Of a stretch of 64,000 bases of DNA, positions 24,022 to 33,396 are shown one piece after another. The stretch lies in the NCBI RefSeq assembly GCF_019222765.1, contig NZ_CP078145.1, positions 1,736,001 through 1,800,000 of the forward strand. The letters are read 5' to 3'. The translations under genes were made by a program, and so were the position numbers. Source of the DNA: Nocardia iowensis. GTDB lineage: Bacteria > Actinomycetota > Actinomycetes > Mycobacteriales > Mycobacteriaceae. Each line of letters begins with the position of its first letter. Position 1 is the first letter of the stretch. The notes below the pieces were generated by a model that was not told where the DNA came from, did not search any database, and worked only from the letters and a program-made list of their open reading frames with translations.

Positions 24022-24543
24022 TCACGCCACGACTTCGATGATGTCACCGGGGTTGAGGTAGCGGTAGAACTCCTCGGCACCCTCGGGGCTCATTCGAATA
24101 CAGCCGTGCGACTGCTCTTCGAGCGGTCCGATGTGAGTCGCGATATCACCGTCGAAGAATACGGCCCACTTCATCGGAGCATTGTGCATCGTGCTCCAGA
24201 AGTCTTCGCGCTTGAAGTCGACGTCGAAGACTCCGACATGGCTTTCGTATCCCGGCCGCCCGTGCGAAATCGGGGTCGGACCGTAGATGGTCTTGCCATC
24301 GTCCATCAGCCACGCCTCATTGGTCGACAGCCGCATGCACGCTCGTGCCTTTTCCGCGGTGCACGGTGCGAGGACCGGTGCAGGCGGGGGCGGCTGAATG
24401 ATCGCCGGCACGCCGGGGATATCCGGGCCACCGGGCCATAATGGTTCGGCCTGCGCGGTCGCGGTCATGGCGAGTCCGGCTGACGCAACGCCGATCAGGA
24501 CCGCGAATCTAGCAGACCAACTTCTACAACGCTTGCTGCTCAT
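24022..24543 (-). CDS. L,D-transpeptidase (YkuD domain), secreted
   Basis: A 173-residue exported protein. A signal peptide ends near ATAQAEP, then a proline-rich spacer leads into the YkuD domain. The active site is SHGCIRM, with Cys148 as nucleophile, and an upstream MKWAVFFDGDIATHIG strand. These enzymes make 3-3 cross-links or attach proteins to peptidoglycan. The protein is short and lacks the Ig-like domains of the mycobacterial LdtMt enzymes. The ATG at 24543 starts the signal peptide; the frame stays open further upstream. A clear terminator follows. Confidence 0.87.
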   Translation of the reverse strand: MSSKRCRSWSARFAVLIGVASAGLAMTATAQAEPLWPGGPDIPGVPAIIQPPPPAPVLAPCTAEKARACMRLSTNEAWLMDDGKTIYGPTPISHGRPGYESHVGVFDVDFKREDFWSTMHNAPMKWAVFFDGDIATHIGPLEEQSHGCIRMSPEGAEEFYRYLNPGDIIEVVA

Positions 24544-24697
24544 CAAATCTTTGACCTCTCTTCGCCTTGCCGCCACGCTGCGTGCCGAATGCCAGGGGGT
24601 GATAGGACTACCTCGCCGTAGAGCTTCCGAAACCCGAGGTGTCAGCAGATCATCGCGGACGTTGTGCGTGCGGTCAATCGCGGCGCGCAAATATTGT

Positions 24698-26101
24698 CTA
24701 GCCAAACAATCCGCCACTGTGGCCGGACTGCTGTCCGCCGCCGGTGCCGCCGATGAACCCGCCTGGCGGCAGCTCGGACGGCTGCACGATGACGAAGCCG
24801 CGTCCCGAGAACGACAGCGTCATTCCCTCGCCGGTGCTGCGGCCCATCAACCGGCCGAGACCGAACGAGTCGTTGCGTTTGATCCCGGTCTGCAAGCTCG
24901 ATGACCAGGCCACCGCCGCCTGGGGGTCGGCGTAGGTCGGCTGGTCCACCTGGAGCACCACCGGCGAGCCGTGCGTGGTGATGGCGATCCGGCCGCGGCC
25001 GGTGAAGACGCAGTTGAAAAGCCCGGCGTTGCTGGCGACTCCGGCCGCACCCTGTACGCGTTGGACGTTGTAGGACAGCGAGGTATCGAAGGCGAGCACG
25101 TTGGAACCGTTGATGGTGAGGCCATCGGTGCCGTCGAGATCGATGAGATGCACGTCGGCCGCACTATCGGCGAGGAACAGGTCGCCGCGACCGGACACCT
25201 TCATCAGCGGAACGCCTTCGCCGGTGAGCCGCTGCGTGATCGCCCGGCCGATGCCGCCGGAGCCGAGCGCCTTGAACTGCATATCGCCCTGGTAGGCGAC
25301 CATCGAACCGGCCCGCGCCATGACCTCGCCATTGACGGCGACCTTGATCATCTTGCCGCCCTGTTTCTGGATGCCGACGCCGGTGACTTCGGCGTGGCTC
25401 GGGTTGAACAGATCGCTCTGCATCGGCAGTGCTCCTTGCTGAGGTGGTGGTGCGGCGGGTGGTGCGTAGGCGGGGGCCGGGGGATAGGGCGGCGGAACCG
25501 CCCCTGGCGGCGGGTAGTTCGGTCGCGGAACCGGCGCGGCGGCAGGCGGGTTCGGCGGGGCAGCCTGCGGCGCTGCGTGCGTGGCGGCCTGCGGCGCTGC
25601 GGGTTCGTCGTCGATGTTCACGCCGAACGCCTGCGCGATACCGGCCAGCCCGTTGTCGTAGCCCTGGCCGACCGCGCGCACCTTCCAAGCGCCGCCGCGG
25701 CGATAGATCTCCACACACACCACCGCTGTCTCGGTGGTGAGTCCGTCCATCGGGAAAGTCAATGTCCCCGTGTCGGATCCGATGGTCGTCAGCAACGTCC
25801 CGGCGGCGGCGAAGGTGGGCGGTCCGCTGCCGTCGAGGCTGGCGGTGACCACGACGGTGTCGACATCGGCGGGCAGCGCGCCGGTTTGCACGTCCACCAT
25901 GTCGGCCCGCCCGCTGCCGTGCCGATAGGTGACGCCGGGCCCGACCGGCTGGTTGAAGAAGACGAAGTCGGCGTCGGACCGAACTCGCCCGTCCGTACCG
26001 AGCAGCAGCGCCGATACGTCCACCCCGGCCGAGCAGGTGACGGTCACCGTCATTCGGTCGCTGGGCGCCGGCCGGTTCTCGCCGCGGGCAAGGGCGGTCA
26101 C
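24698..26101 (-). CDS. TerD-AIM24 fusion protein
   Basis: A 467-residue two-domain protein. Residues 1-160 are a TerD domain (VTVTCSAGVDVSALLLGTDGRV, then DFVFFNQPVGPGVTYRHG and AVVCVEIYRRGGAWKVRAVGQGYDNGLAGIAQAFGV). Residues about 175-240 are a Pro/Ala-rich linker. Residues 245-467 are an AIM24 domain (MIKVAVNGEVMARAGSMVAY..., KVSGRGDLFLADSAADVHLI). TerD proteins bind Ca2+ and belong to tellurite and general stress systems; the AIM24 domain is structurally known but of unclear function. This fusion recurs in actinobacteria. A second, stand-alone TerD protein is encoded at 49622. Confidence 0.85.
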   Translation of the reverse strand: MTALARGENRPAPSDRMTVTVTCSAGVDVSALLLGTDGRVRSDADFVFFNQPVGPGVTYRHGSGRADMVDVQTGALPADVDTVVVTASLDGSGPPTFAAAGTLLTTIGSDTGTLTFPMDGLTTETAVVCVEIYRRGGAWKVRAVGQGYDNGLAGIAQAFGVNIDDEPAAPQAATHAAPQAAPPNPPAAAPVPRPNYPPPGAVPPPYPPAPAYAPPAAPPPQQGALPMQSDLFNPSHAEVTGVGIQKQGGKMIKVAVNGEVMARAGSMVAYQGDMQFKALGSGGIGRAITQRLTGEGVPLMKVSGRGDLFLADSAADVHLIDLDGTDGLTINGSNVLAFDTSLSYNVQRVQGAAGVASNAGLFNCVFTGRGRIAITTHGSPVVLQVDQPTYADPQAAVAWSSSLQTGIKRNDSFGLGRLMGRSTGEGMTLSFSGRGFVIVQPSELPPGGFIGGTGGGQQSGHSGGLFG

Positions 26102-26212
26102 TGCGGACCACCCGGGGACTCGGCGATCGGGCCGAATGGCATGCGATTCACGGCATCAAGTGTGTCCCGAGTCGGGCCAGCGCGCCACCACCCGCGCCGT
26201 GCGATGGTTCGT

Positions 26213-27652
26213 CTACCGGTCGGCGATGCTGAGTTCGGGATCGGCGAGCGTACCGGTGGCCGGCGTGCTTCGACGCGCCCGCGCCACGGCGACACCGGCA
26301 CCGAACGTCGCTACGACAATCGCCAGCAGCGTTGTCGCGACGAGGGTCGAGCCGCCCACCAGAGTGGTGAAGTTGTCGATGACAAGAACGGTCACCAGAA
26401 ACAATCCGGCGGTGCCGAGGGCTGGCGCATACACCGTATGCCATTGGCGGCGGTCCAGGCCGGTGCGGCGGAAGAAGACGATGACGGCGACGCTGGTGAG
26501 CAGCATCAGCAGCAGGATAGCGACGGTCGCCAGGCCGGACATCCAGGTGAACAGGTGCAGGATCGGGTCCGCGCCCGCGACGGCGAAGGTGCCGACGACC
26601 AGTGCGGCGGACAGGGTTTGGGCGAGCGAGGCCTTGTGCGGCGAGCCGTGGCGGAGGTGGATGTGGCCGAGCGCCGGGTGGCCGATGCCGTCGCGGGCCA
26701 GCGCGTAGCCGTAGCGCGCGACCACGTTGTGCAGCGCGAGCAGGGCGGCGAACAGGCTGGTCACCAGCAGGACGGCCATGCTGTCGGCGGCGGTTTCGCC
26801 GAGGTAGAGCCGTGCCGCGGTGAAGGTCAATCCCTCCGGGTCCGCGCCCGCCGCGGCGGCCACATCGGCACTGCCGAACGCGAGCACCATCGCCCAGCTG
26901 GCCACCGCGTAGAGCCCGCCGATGGTGAGCACCGCGAGGTAGGTGGCCCGCGGGATGGTGCGGCGCGGGTCGCGGGTCTCCTCGCCGTAGATCGCGGTGG
27001 CTTCGAAGCCGATGAACGACGCGATAGCGAACATCAACGCCACACCGGGTGAGCCGTCGAAGAACGCCGACGGAGTGAAAGAAACAGCATCGATACCGCG
27101 CGCCCCACCCTTGACCAGCACCGCGGCGGACAACGCGACGATGATGCCGATCTCGACGACGAGCAGCACACCGAGCACCTTGGCACCGAGCTCGATATTG
27201 CGATAACCGAGCACCCCGACGACCGTCAAGAGCGCGAAAGCATAGATGTACCAAGGCAAGTCGGGTCCGCCGTAGTGGACGACGAGCTCTTCGACGGTCG
27301 AGGCCGCCAGCCCGTAGATCCCGGCTTGGATGGCGGTATAGGTCAGCAGCGCCAGCCCCGCCGCACCGAGTCCGGTGCTGGTGCCGAGTCTACGGCGGAC
27401 GTAGGCGTAAAAGGCGCCCGCCTCGTCCATGTGGCCGCTCATCGCGGCGTATCCGACGCTGAAAACGAGCAGGACGGCCGCGGCGACGAGGTACGCGGTC
27501 GGTGCGCCCGCCCCGTTGCCGAGGCCGATCATCAGCGGCAGCGCACCCGCGACGGCGGTGAGCGGTGCGGCCGCCGCGATGACGAGGAGCACGATCCCGG
27601 TCACCCCGATCGAGCCACGTAATCGTGCACCGGCAGTGGGTGATTCAGTCAT
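26213..27652 (-). CDS. APC-family amino acid/amine permease
   Basis: A 479-residue permease with about twelve membrane helices. It opens with [30 protein letters not shown] and has the [26 protein letters not shown] motif of the APC superfamily. The ATG at 27652 has an AAGGAG site and overlaps the last 8 bp of the copper amine oxidase gene, so the pair is coupled. It probably imports the amine that the oxidase consumes, or a related amino acid. Confidence 0.88.
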   Translation of the reverse strand: MTESPTAGARLRGSIGVTGIVLLVIAAAAPLTAVAGALPLMIGLGNGAGAPTAYLVAAAVLLVFSVGYAAMSGHMDEAGAFYAYVRRRLGTSTGLGAAGLALLTYTAIQAGIYGLAASTVEELVVHYGGPDLPWYIYAFALLTVVGVLGYRNIELGAKVLGVLLVVEIGIIVALSAAVLVKGGARGIDAVSFTPSAFFDGSPGVALMFAIASFIGFEATAIYGEETRDPRRTIPRATYLAVLTIGGLYAVASWAMVLAFGSADVAAAAGADPEGLTFTAARLYLGETAADSMAVLLVTSLFAALLALHNVVARYGYALARDGIGHPALGHIHLRHGSPHKASLAQTLSAALVVGTFAVAGADPILHLFTWMSGLATVAILLLMLLTSVAVIVFFRRTGLDRRQWHTVYAPALGTAGLFLVTVLVIDNFTTLVGGSTLVATTLLAIVVATFGAGVAVARARRSTPATGTLADPELSIADR

Positions 27653-29600
27653 CGGGAGCTCCTTGGCAGCAACTTGTCGACTTGTCGCAGTGGCCGGAGC
27701 TGCTGCGAGGAACATCGAGGGTGGGATTGCGGTCGAAGAAGCCGACCGGTTTGAGCACGAATCCGGTGTAGTCGACCGGCATGATCGGCCAGTCCTCCGG
27801 TCGCGGAAAATGCGTGAGGCCGAAGGTATGCCACACGACCAGGTCTTCGTTGTCGAGCGCGCGATCGCCAGCGACGTAGGCCGGGAGACCCGCTCCGCCG
27901 GGATGCTGGTTGACGAAATCACCTGCGGCATAACGTTGATCCGGGTCGTATCGGGTCACCCAGAGGCTCTTGGTGGCGAAGGTGGCACGCTTGGCGATCG
28001 GCGACTCGTCGTCGGCGAGCAACGTCTGCCTGCCCTCCGGGTGCAGCACGTAGCAGACGGGCTGGCCGAGGCGGTTGCGCACCTCGGGATTGCTGATGTG
28101 CCAGGTGCGGCCGACCCGGTTGTCCGCGAGCCGCTGGGCCTGCGCTTCGCTGGTCAATACCGTCCGCTGCTGGGTGAAGGCGTTGCCGTGCGGATTGGCC
28201 GGGCCGATCGGCACGCGAACGGTCTCGACCTCCTCGACGCGGTTGCGGTGCCCGTCGACCATCATGTCGAGCCGGGCGCTGAACAGGTGCTGGTGATACG
28301 GCGCGCCGAGGCCGGGCGCGACCTGCGTGGCGAAGGGGTGATCGACGCCGGGATAGGCGGCGGTGAAGACGATTCCGGTGGCCTTGACCTCGAAGCCGAT
28401 GGTTCCGTCCAGGTACAGGTACCAGAAGAAGCCGTAGTCGTAGTTGCCGACCGTGGTGAAGAACGAGATCACCAACCGGCGTTGGCGGCGGACCTCCCGC
28501 GACCCGGTCCACAGGTCGGTGTGCTTCCACAGCACCCCGAAATCCTCTTCGTGCAGACAGATCGCGTTGCGCAGGGTGCGCGCACGGCCTGCCTCGTCGG
28601 CAACGACCGCGTCGAAGTAGGTGATGTCGCCGACGCAGTCGCAGCCGAGCTCGAGCGCGTTCGCGTAGCGTCCGACGAGATACTCGCCGGTGTCGAAATA
28701 GTTCTGCCACGAGCGGACCGGTGACGGATCACCATAGGGCACAACCATTTCCGCGATCGAGGCGCGATGGATGATCGGCCGGAGCCGACCGCCGTCGTGA
28801 AAGCCTATCTGGTGCAGGACAAGGCCTTCGCGTGCGTCGAAACCCACCCGCATCGACCACTTTTCCCATTCGACCAGGTTCCCGCGCACCGTGAAGCTTG
28901 GTCCTTGCGGTTGGCTGATCTCGATCGGTTTCTGGGTGGTCCGCAGCGGACCGGTGACGGTGAGGTCGTCGAAGTTGCCGGATTCCTGGGGCACCGCGAC
29001 CGGCCCGGTGTCGATGACCTGAAGTACCTCGCGCGTCATGACGTCGACGAACGCGACGAGTCCGTCGATCGGATGGGCCCATGGATGGTCCTTGTCGTGC
29101 TGCTGATGGAACGCCAAACCGCGCAGGATGCGGCGGCCTTCCTCGCCCTCGTAGCCGAATACGCCCGCCGACAGGGGAGCCACCCGCACCGCGGCGACGT
29201 CGAGGCCGCGGGCGGCCAGCGCGGTCAACCAGTCCGGGTCGGTGGACAGCACCGCTTCGACCAGTTCGAATTCCTCGTCGAGCACGGGCAGTTGGCCGTC
29301 GACGATCGCGTCGAGGGTGCGCTGGGCGAGCACGGCCCTGCTGCCGAGCGACACGATCAGATCGCTGGCATTGGGCCGGTCGACGTCGTGCAGCAGTACG
29401 CGGAAGCGCCGGTCCGGTGTCGTGGCGTTCGTCGAGTCGTTTACCGCGTATTTGTCCGGTTCTTCGAGGCCGACGTAGACGAATCGTGTCGTCGGCGCGA
29501 TCAACCCGGCTTCGTCGACAATGGCGCGCATCCGGTCGATCTCTTCTTCGGTGGGCAACGCGAGCGGATGATCGGCACGTTTCGGTGTCGGTGTGGGCAT
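27645..29600 (-). CDS. copper-containing primary amine oxidase
   Basis: A 651-residue copper amine oxidase. The topaquinone precursor is Tyr387 in [10 protein letters not shown]. Copper ligands appear as [11 protein letters not shown] and a late histidine near [13 protein letters not shown]; the catalytic base Asp lies in [11 protein letters not shown]. It oxidises primary amines to aldehydes with release of ammonia and hydrogen peroxide. Tyramine, phenethylamine or histamine are common substrates of the actinobacterial branch. No signal peptide is seen, so it acts in the cytoplasm. ATG 29600 has a GGGAGGG site. The permease follows in the same operon. Confidence 0.92.
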   Translation of the reverse strand: MPTPTPKRADHPLALPTEEEIDRMRAIVDEAGLIAPTTRFVYVGLEEPDKYAVNDSTNATTPDRRFRVLLHDVDRPNASDLIVSLGSRAVLAQRTLDAIVDGQLPVLDEEFELVEAVLSTDPDWLTALAARGLDVAAVRVAPLSAGVFGYEGEEGRRILRGLAFHQQHDKDHPWAHPIDGLVAFVDVMTREVLQVIDTGPVAVPQESGNFDDLTVTGPLRTTQKPIEISQPQGPSFTVRGNLVEWEKWSMRVGFDAREGLVLHQIGFHDGGRLRPIIHRASIAEMVVPYGDPSPVRSWQNYFDTGEYLVGRYANALELGCDCVGDITYFDAVVADEAGRARTLRNAICLHEEDFGVLWKHTDLWTGSREVRRQRRLVISFFTTVGNYDYGFFWYLYLDGTIGFEVKATGIVFTAAYPGVDHPFATQVAPGLGAPYHQHLFSARLDMMVDGHRNRVEEVETVRVPIGPANPHGNAFTQQRTVLTSEAQAQRLADNRVGRTWHISNPEVRNRLGQPVCYVLHPEGRQTLLADDESPIAKRATFATKSLWVTRYDPDQRYAAGDFVNQHPGGAGLPAYVAGDRALDNEDLVVWHTFGLTHFPRPEDWPIMPVDYTGFVLKPVGFFDRNPTLDVPRSSSGHCDKSTSCCQGAPDD

Positions 29601-29953
29601 AAGCCCTCCCATCTTGATTCTGCGACGTTGGAAACAAGCGGCGTTCGAAAATTCAGCTACTGCTGGACAACTGAGGCGATAGTTTTCGCGACCCTTGCGG
29701 CGATCGTGCCGCAATTCCTGCCTGGCGTGCGCGTCGATCTTGTGAATCCGCTCGTCACACCGCGCGCACCGGCATTGTCGCAGGCGTTCGCGCTCTCTTG
29801 TTTCTACAACGATCGGAATAAGATGACAGGTTGTGATTGCCGCGTGGCGAGCGACGAGTTACGCAAAGGCAAATCATTTCTCTTACACCATCGGCAGCCG
29901 CCGTGAGGCCGACGACCGTTTTGTGCAATTAGTGTGGCTCGGCGCCTGACGGA
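29601..29953. other. intergenic gap of about 350 bp
   Basis: This is the promoter side of the amine oxidase gene and the 3' side of the methyltransferase gene. I see no operator, hairpin or small ORF that I can support. An ACAAC/GTTGT pair near 29807-29836 is too weak to call. Confidence 0.3.
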
Positions 29954-30799
29954 TTATCGGCGCGCGGCATGGAGAATATGGGCGGCGAACGGGTCGTTAG
30001 CGGCCGAGGGCTCGAATCCATAGCGTGCCAATAACTCCGGGACGGCCGAATCCGCGATCTCGGTGAAGCCCATCGACCGCAGCTGCTGGGCGAGTTCGTC
30101 CGGCGGAAAGAAGCATTGCCACGGTTCACCCCGCTCCGCGACACGCTGCATGACGGACGCCAGGGTGGCACGGCGGTCGGGCGGCAGCGCCGTGGGCAGA
30201 TCGTTGTAGTCCACGATCACCTGGGTGGGCGCGTCGAGTCCGGCGGTAAAGGACAGCATGTCCAACGCGGCCTGCTCGGTCAGGTACACCACCACACCGA
30301 GGCAGACGAAGATTGTCGCGGCACCGCGGTCGAACCCTGCCCGGGCAAGCGCCACGCCCAATGGTTCGCGCTCGAAGTCGGCGGGCACGAAGGTCAGCGA
30401 CGGCGGAATCCGAATATCGGCCTCGCGCAACCGCAATCGCTTCCATTCCTGGGTCCGCGGGTGGTCTACCTCGAATACCCGCAGATCCGGATAGGGGTTT
30501 CGATAGGCGAAGGTCTCCAAGCCCGCGCCGAGGATCACGACCTGCCGCGTGCCGGTAGCGACGGCGGCGCCGATCGCGTCCTCGGCAAAGCGGAACCGGG
30601 TGACGATCCACGGATGGACTTGCTCGGGGATCCAGTACTCGCTCGAGGCGGTCAACTCGGTGGTCTCCAGGCCGACCAGGCGCACCGCCAGCGGATCGTC
30701 GAACACCCGCGGCGACGGGGTCGACTGATGCGTGGCGCGGACGAGCGCGACCGACAACGCTGTCCGGCTCGGCTGACCGACCTGCACGGCGACCTCCAT
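29954..30799 (-). CDS. class I SAM-dependent methyltransferase (TIGR00027/LCMT-like)
   Basis: A 281-residue member of the leucine-carboxyl-methyltransferase-like group that is expanded in mycobacteria and Nocardia. It has SRTALSVALVRATHQ, VILGAGLETFAYRNP (SAM loop), VFEVDHPRTQEWK, VPADFER and FVCLGVVVYL. These proteins methylate carboxyl or hydroxyl groups on small molecules, mostly unknown. The ATG at 30799 is chosen at the domain start. It is divergent from the amidohydrolase operon, with 141 bp between. Confidence 0.85.
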   Translation of the reverse strand: MEVAVQVGQPSRTALSVALVRATHQSTPSPRVFDDPLAVRLVGLETTELTASSEYWIPEQVHPWIVTRFRFAEDAIGAAVATGTRQVVILGAGLETFAYRNPYPDLRVFEVDHPRTQEWKRLRLREADIRIPPSLTFVPADFEREPLGVALARAGFDRGAATIFVCLGVVVYLTEQAALDMLSFTAGLDAPTQVIVDYNDLPTALPPDRRATLASVMQRVAERGEPWQCFFPPDELAQQLRSMGFTEIADSAVPELLARYGFEPSAANDPFAAHILHAARR

Positions 30800-30905
30800 G
30801 TGACCTGGGAATTCCGCCAGCTCAGGGTATCGGCCGCCGGTGACAATCCGCACGGCCGCTGTTCGATCGGCTTGACCTGCCGCTGACCTGGTGCCGTGCG
30901 GGGTA

Positions 30906-30941
30906 TTGACAGTTAGTGACCGATCGGTTGCAATGTAGGAG
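30906..30941 (+). promoter_or_regulatory. promoter with embedded TetR-type operator; leaderless transcript predicted
   Basis: TTGACA (30906-30911), a 17-bp spacer and TGCAAT (30929-30934) form a good promoter. Transcription should begin at about 30941, which is the GTG start codon. The 10-bp palindrome ACCGATCGGT (30919-30928) fills the spacer and would block polymerase when bound. The probable repressor is the TetR gene at 32683. Confidence 0.65.
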
Positions 30942-32686
30942 TGAGCTACGACACGATCATCAAGGATGGCCGCTGGTTCGACGGCGCCGGTTCGCCTTCC
31001 GCTCTGCGCCATATCGGTCTTCGCGAGGATCGTGTCGCCGCCGTGTCGGCGGAGCCGCTCGATGAGACAGGCTGCCCGAACGTCATCGATGCCGAGGGCA
31101 AGTGGGTTGTCCCGGGGATGATCGACATCCACACCCACTACGACATCGAAGTGCTGAAGACGCCCGCGCTGTCGGAGTCGGTACGCCACGGCATTACGAC
31201 GGTGCTGCTCGGTTCGTGTTCGCTGTCGACCGTGCACGTGGGCCCCACCGACGCGGGCGACCTGTTCGGTCGGGTAGAGGCGATCCCGCGCCGGCACGTC
31301 ATCGAGGCCATCGAAGAAACCAAGACCTGGCACTCGGCGCACGAGTACGTCGCCGCACTGGAGAACCTGCCGCTCGGGCCGAATATCGCCGCACTGCTGG
31401 GACATTCGGATATCCGGACCGCGCAGCTCGGGCTCGACCGCGCCACCCGCAAGGATGTCCGTCCCACCGCTGCCGAAGTCGCGGCCATGGAATCGGCGCT
31501 CACCGAGGCACTGGACGCCGGGTTCGTCGGGATGTCCGCCCAGCAGCTGCTTTTCGACAAACTCGACGGCGACACCTGCCGGTCGCGCACGCTGCCGTCG
31601 ACCTACGCCAAAGCCAGGGAACGCCGCCGCCTCAACGCGATTCTGCGACGGCGGCGGCGGGTGCTGCAGGCCGGACCCGATATCGCCTCGGTGCGCAGCA
31701 TTGCCGCGATGACGCTGAGCAGCTTGGGCATCTTTCGCAAACGATTGAAGACCACGTTGTTGTCGGCCGCCGACATCAAGGCGAACCCGGGTCTGGTGTA
31801 CATCATGGGCCCGATCGCGCGTGCGCTGAACGCACTCGGCGGCGACTTCCGCTGGCAGCATCTGCCGGTGCCGTTCGAGGTGTACGCCGACGGCATCGAC
31901 CTGGTGATCTTCGAGGAGTTCGGTTCGGGCGCCGCGGCACTGCATCTCGCTGATCAGGTCGAGCGCAATGCCCTGATGCAGGATGAGGCGTATCGGCGGC
32001 GGTTCCGCAAGGACTACGACGCGAAGTTCGGGCTGCGGGTCTGGCACCGCGACTTCTTCGATGCCGAAATCGTCGCCTGCCCAGACGATTCCGTGATCGG
32101 GAAGACCTTCGGACAGGTGGGTATCGAGCGCGGCGGTGCGCATCCGGTGGACGCGTTCCTCGATCTGGTGGTCGCGCACGGCACGAAATTGCGTTGGCGC
32201 ACCACGATCTCCAACCACCGGCCGAAGTTCCTGACCAAGCTGGGCGCGGATCCTGGTGTGCAGCTGGGCTTTTCCGACGCGGGCGCACATCTGCGGAATA
32301 TGGCGTTCTACAACTTCGGTCTCCGATTCCTGCGCCGGGTGCACGATGCCGAGCAGTCCGGGCGGCCGTTCATCTCGCTGGAGCGTGCGGTGCACCGGCT
32401 GACCGGGGAACTGGCCGACTGGTACGGGATCGACGCCGGTCACCTCCGGGTGGGCGACCGAGCCGACCTGGTGATCATCGACCCGGCGCACCTCGACTCC
32501 GCGCTCGACGCCTACGCGGAAAGCCCGGTCGCGCAGTATGACAACCTGTCTCGCATGGTGAATCGCAATGACGGGGCGGTCTCGGCCGTCTTCATCGGCG
32601 GTAAGTACGTCTTCGGCGACGGCACGCCCGCGCCGATCCTCGGTGCCGACCGCACCGGACGTTTCCTCAGGTCTCGGGCGCGGTGA
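30941..32686 (+). CDS. N-acyl-D-amino-acid deacylase-type amidohydrolase
   Basis: A 581-residue amidohydrolase of the D-aminoacylase/dihydroorotase-like group. Metal-site motifs are GMIDIHTHYD (HxH) near residue 65, a GHSDIR segment near 150, and LGFSDAGAH with the conserved Asp/His near 440. It ends RVGDRADLVIIDPAHLDS. These enzymes remove N-acyl groups from D-amino acids or hydrolyse related amides using zinc. The GTG at 30941 coincides with the predicted transcription start. The downstream TetR gene overlaps by GTGA, so regulator and enzyme are co-transcribed. Confidence 0.85.
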   Translation: MSYDTIIKDGRWFDGAGSPSALRHIGLREDRVAAVSAEPLDETGCPNVIDAEGKWVVPGMIDIHTHYDIEVLKTPALSESVRHGITTVLLGSCSLSTVHVGPTDAGDLFGRVEAIPRRHVIEAIEETKTWHSAHEYVAALENLPLGPNIAALLGHSDIRTAQLGLDRATRKDVRPTAAEVAAMESALTEALDAGFVGMSAQQLLFDKLDGDTCRSRTLPSTYAKARERRRLNAILRRRRRVLQAGPDIASVRSIAAMTLSSLGIFRKRLKTTLLSAADIKANPGLVYIMGPIARALNALGGDFRWQHLPVPFEVYADGIDLVIFEEFGSGAAALHLADQVERNALMQDEAYRRRFRKDYDAKFGLRVWHRDFFDAEIVACPDDSVIGKTFGQVGIERGGAHPVDAFLDLVVAHGTKLRWRTTISNHRPKFLTKLGADPGVQLGFSDAGAHLRNMAFYNFGLRFLRRVHDAEQSGRPFISLERAVHRLTGELADWYGIDAGHLRVGDRADLVIIDPAHLDSALDAYAESPVAQYDNLSRMVNRNDGAVSAVFIGGKYVFGDGTPAPILGADRTGRFLRSRAR

Positions 32687-33309
32687 CCGATCAGCCGCGA
32701 CGCACGCAAGCCCAACGCCGCGCCGCGACGATCGCCAAACTCGTCGAGGCCACCATCGAGGCCATCGCCGAGGTCGGTTACCACAACGCCTCGCTCGGCG
32801 AGATCAGCCGCCGGGCCGGGGTGTCCAAGGGTGGCATCTTCCGGCACTTCGACTCGCGGACGGACCTGGTCGTGGCCGCTGCCGAAGAGGTCGGCCGCAG
32901 GCATATGCGGGCGTTCGACAATATTCGGGCGCGCGAGAACGCCGACCGGCCACTGGATTTGGCCCACATTCTGCACCGGGCCCGCAACCAGATCCGCCAG
33001 GAAACCAACACGGTCTGGTTCGAACTGCTGGTCGCCGCGCGCACCGAGGCGGAACTGCGGGCCAGGTTGGCTCCGGTCGCCCGGGCGCTGATCGACGACG
33101 TCGAGCGGGTCGCGATCGCCGCGCTCACACCCGCTGTCCCGGCCGATGTCGCCCGCCTGCTGGCCACCTCGGTGGTGCACATGTTCGACGGCGAGGCGAT
33201 CTTCCGTTCCACCTATCCGCGGCCCGAATTGGAAGACACCCGAATCGAATACGTCGCCCGCGCCTTTCAGCAGCTGACCGGGGAGGGTCGAGTCGACTCG
33301 AGTTCCTGA
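32683..33309 (+). CDS. TetR-family regulator of the amidohydrolase operon
   Basis: A 208-residue TetR protein. The DNA-binding region spans residues about 10-58 (ATIAKLVEATIEAIAEVGYH, then LGEISRRAGVSKGGIFRHFDSRTDL). The C-terminal ligand domain includes a VWFELLVAARTEAELRARL helix and a YVARAFQQLTG end. Its GTG start overlaps the amidohydrolase stop as GTGA. The ACCGATCGGT palindrome in the operon promoter is the expected operator, so it likely represses its own synthesis. Confidence 0.87.
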   Translation: MTDQPRRTQAQRRAATIAKLVEATIEAIAEVGYHNASLGEISRRAGVSKGGIFRHFDSRTDLVVAAAEEVGRRHMRAFDNIRARENADRPLDLAHILHRARNQIRQETNTVWFELLVAARTEAELRARLAPVARALIDDVERVAIAALTPAVPADVARLLATSVVHMFDGEAIFRSTYPRPELEDTRIEYVARAFQQLTGEGRVDSSS

Positions 33310-33349
33310 GCAACCCTGCCTGGTCGATCACGGCGAACCTCGCACATGA

Positions 33350-33381
33350 ATTATGGGCTATTGCATAATCTATAGCGCTAT
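33350..33381. promoter_or_regulatory. two palindromes upstream of the crotonase gene
   Basis: ATTATG (33350-33355) and CATAAT (33364-33369) form an inverted repeat with an 8-bp spacer. ATAGCGCTAT (33372-33381) is a perfect 10-bp palindrome overlapping a -10-like TATTGT. They lie 16-47 bp before the ATG at 33397 in an unusually AT-rich stretch. Confidence 0.5.
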
Positions 33382-33396
33382 TGTTGACTGAACCTC

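Noticed and set aside
24971..27052. Open frame of 693 codons opposite the TerD-AIM24 and permease genes
   Set aside because: The reverse strand carries two clear domain proteins; the translation is Gly/Arg/His-rich with no recognisable motif.
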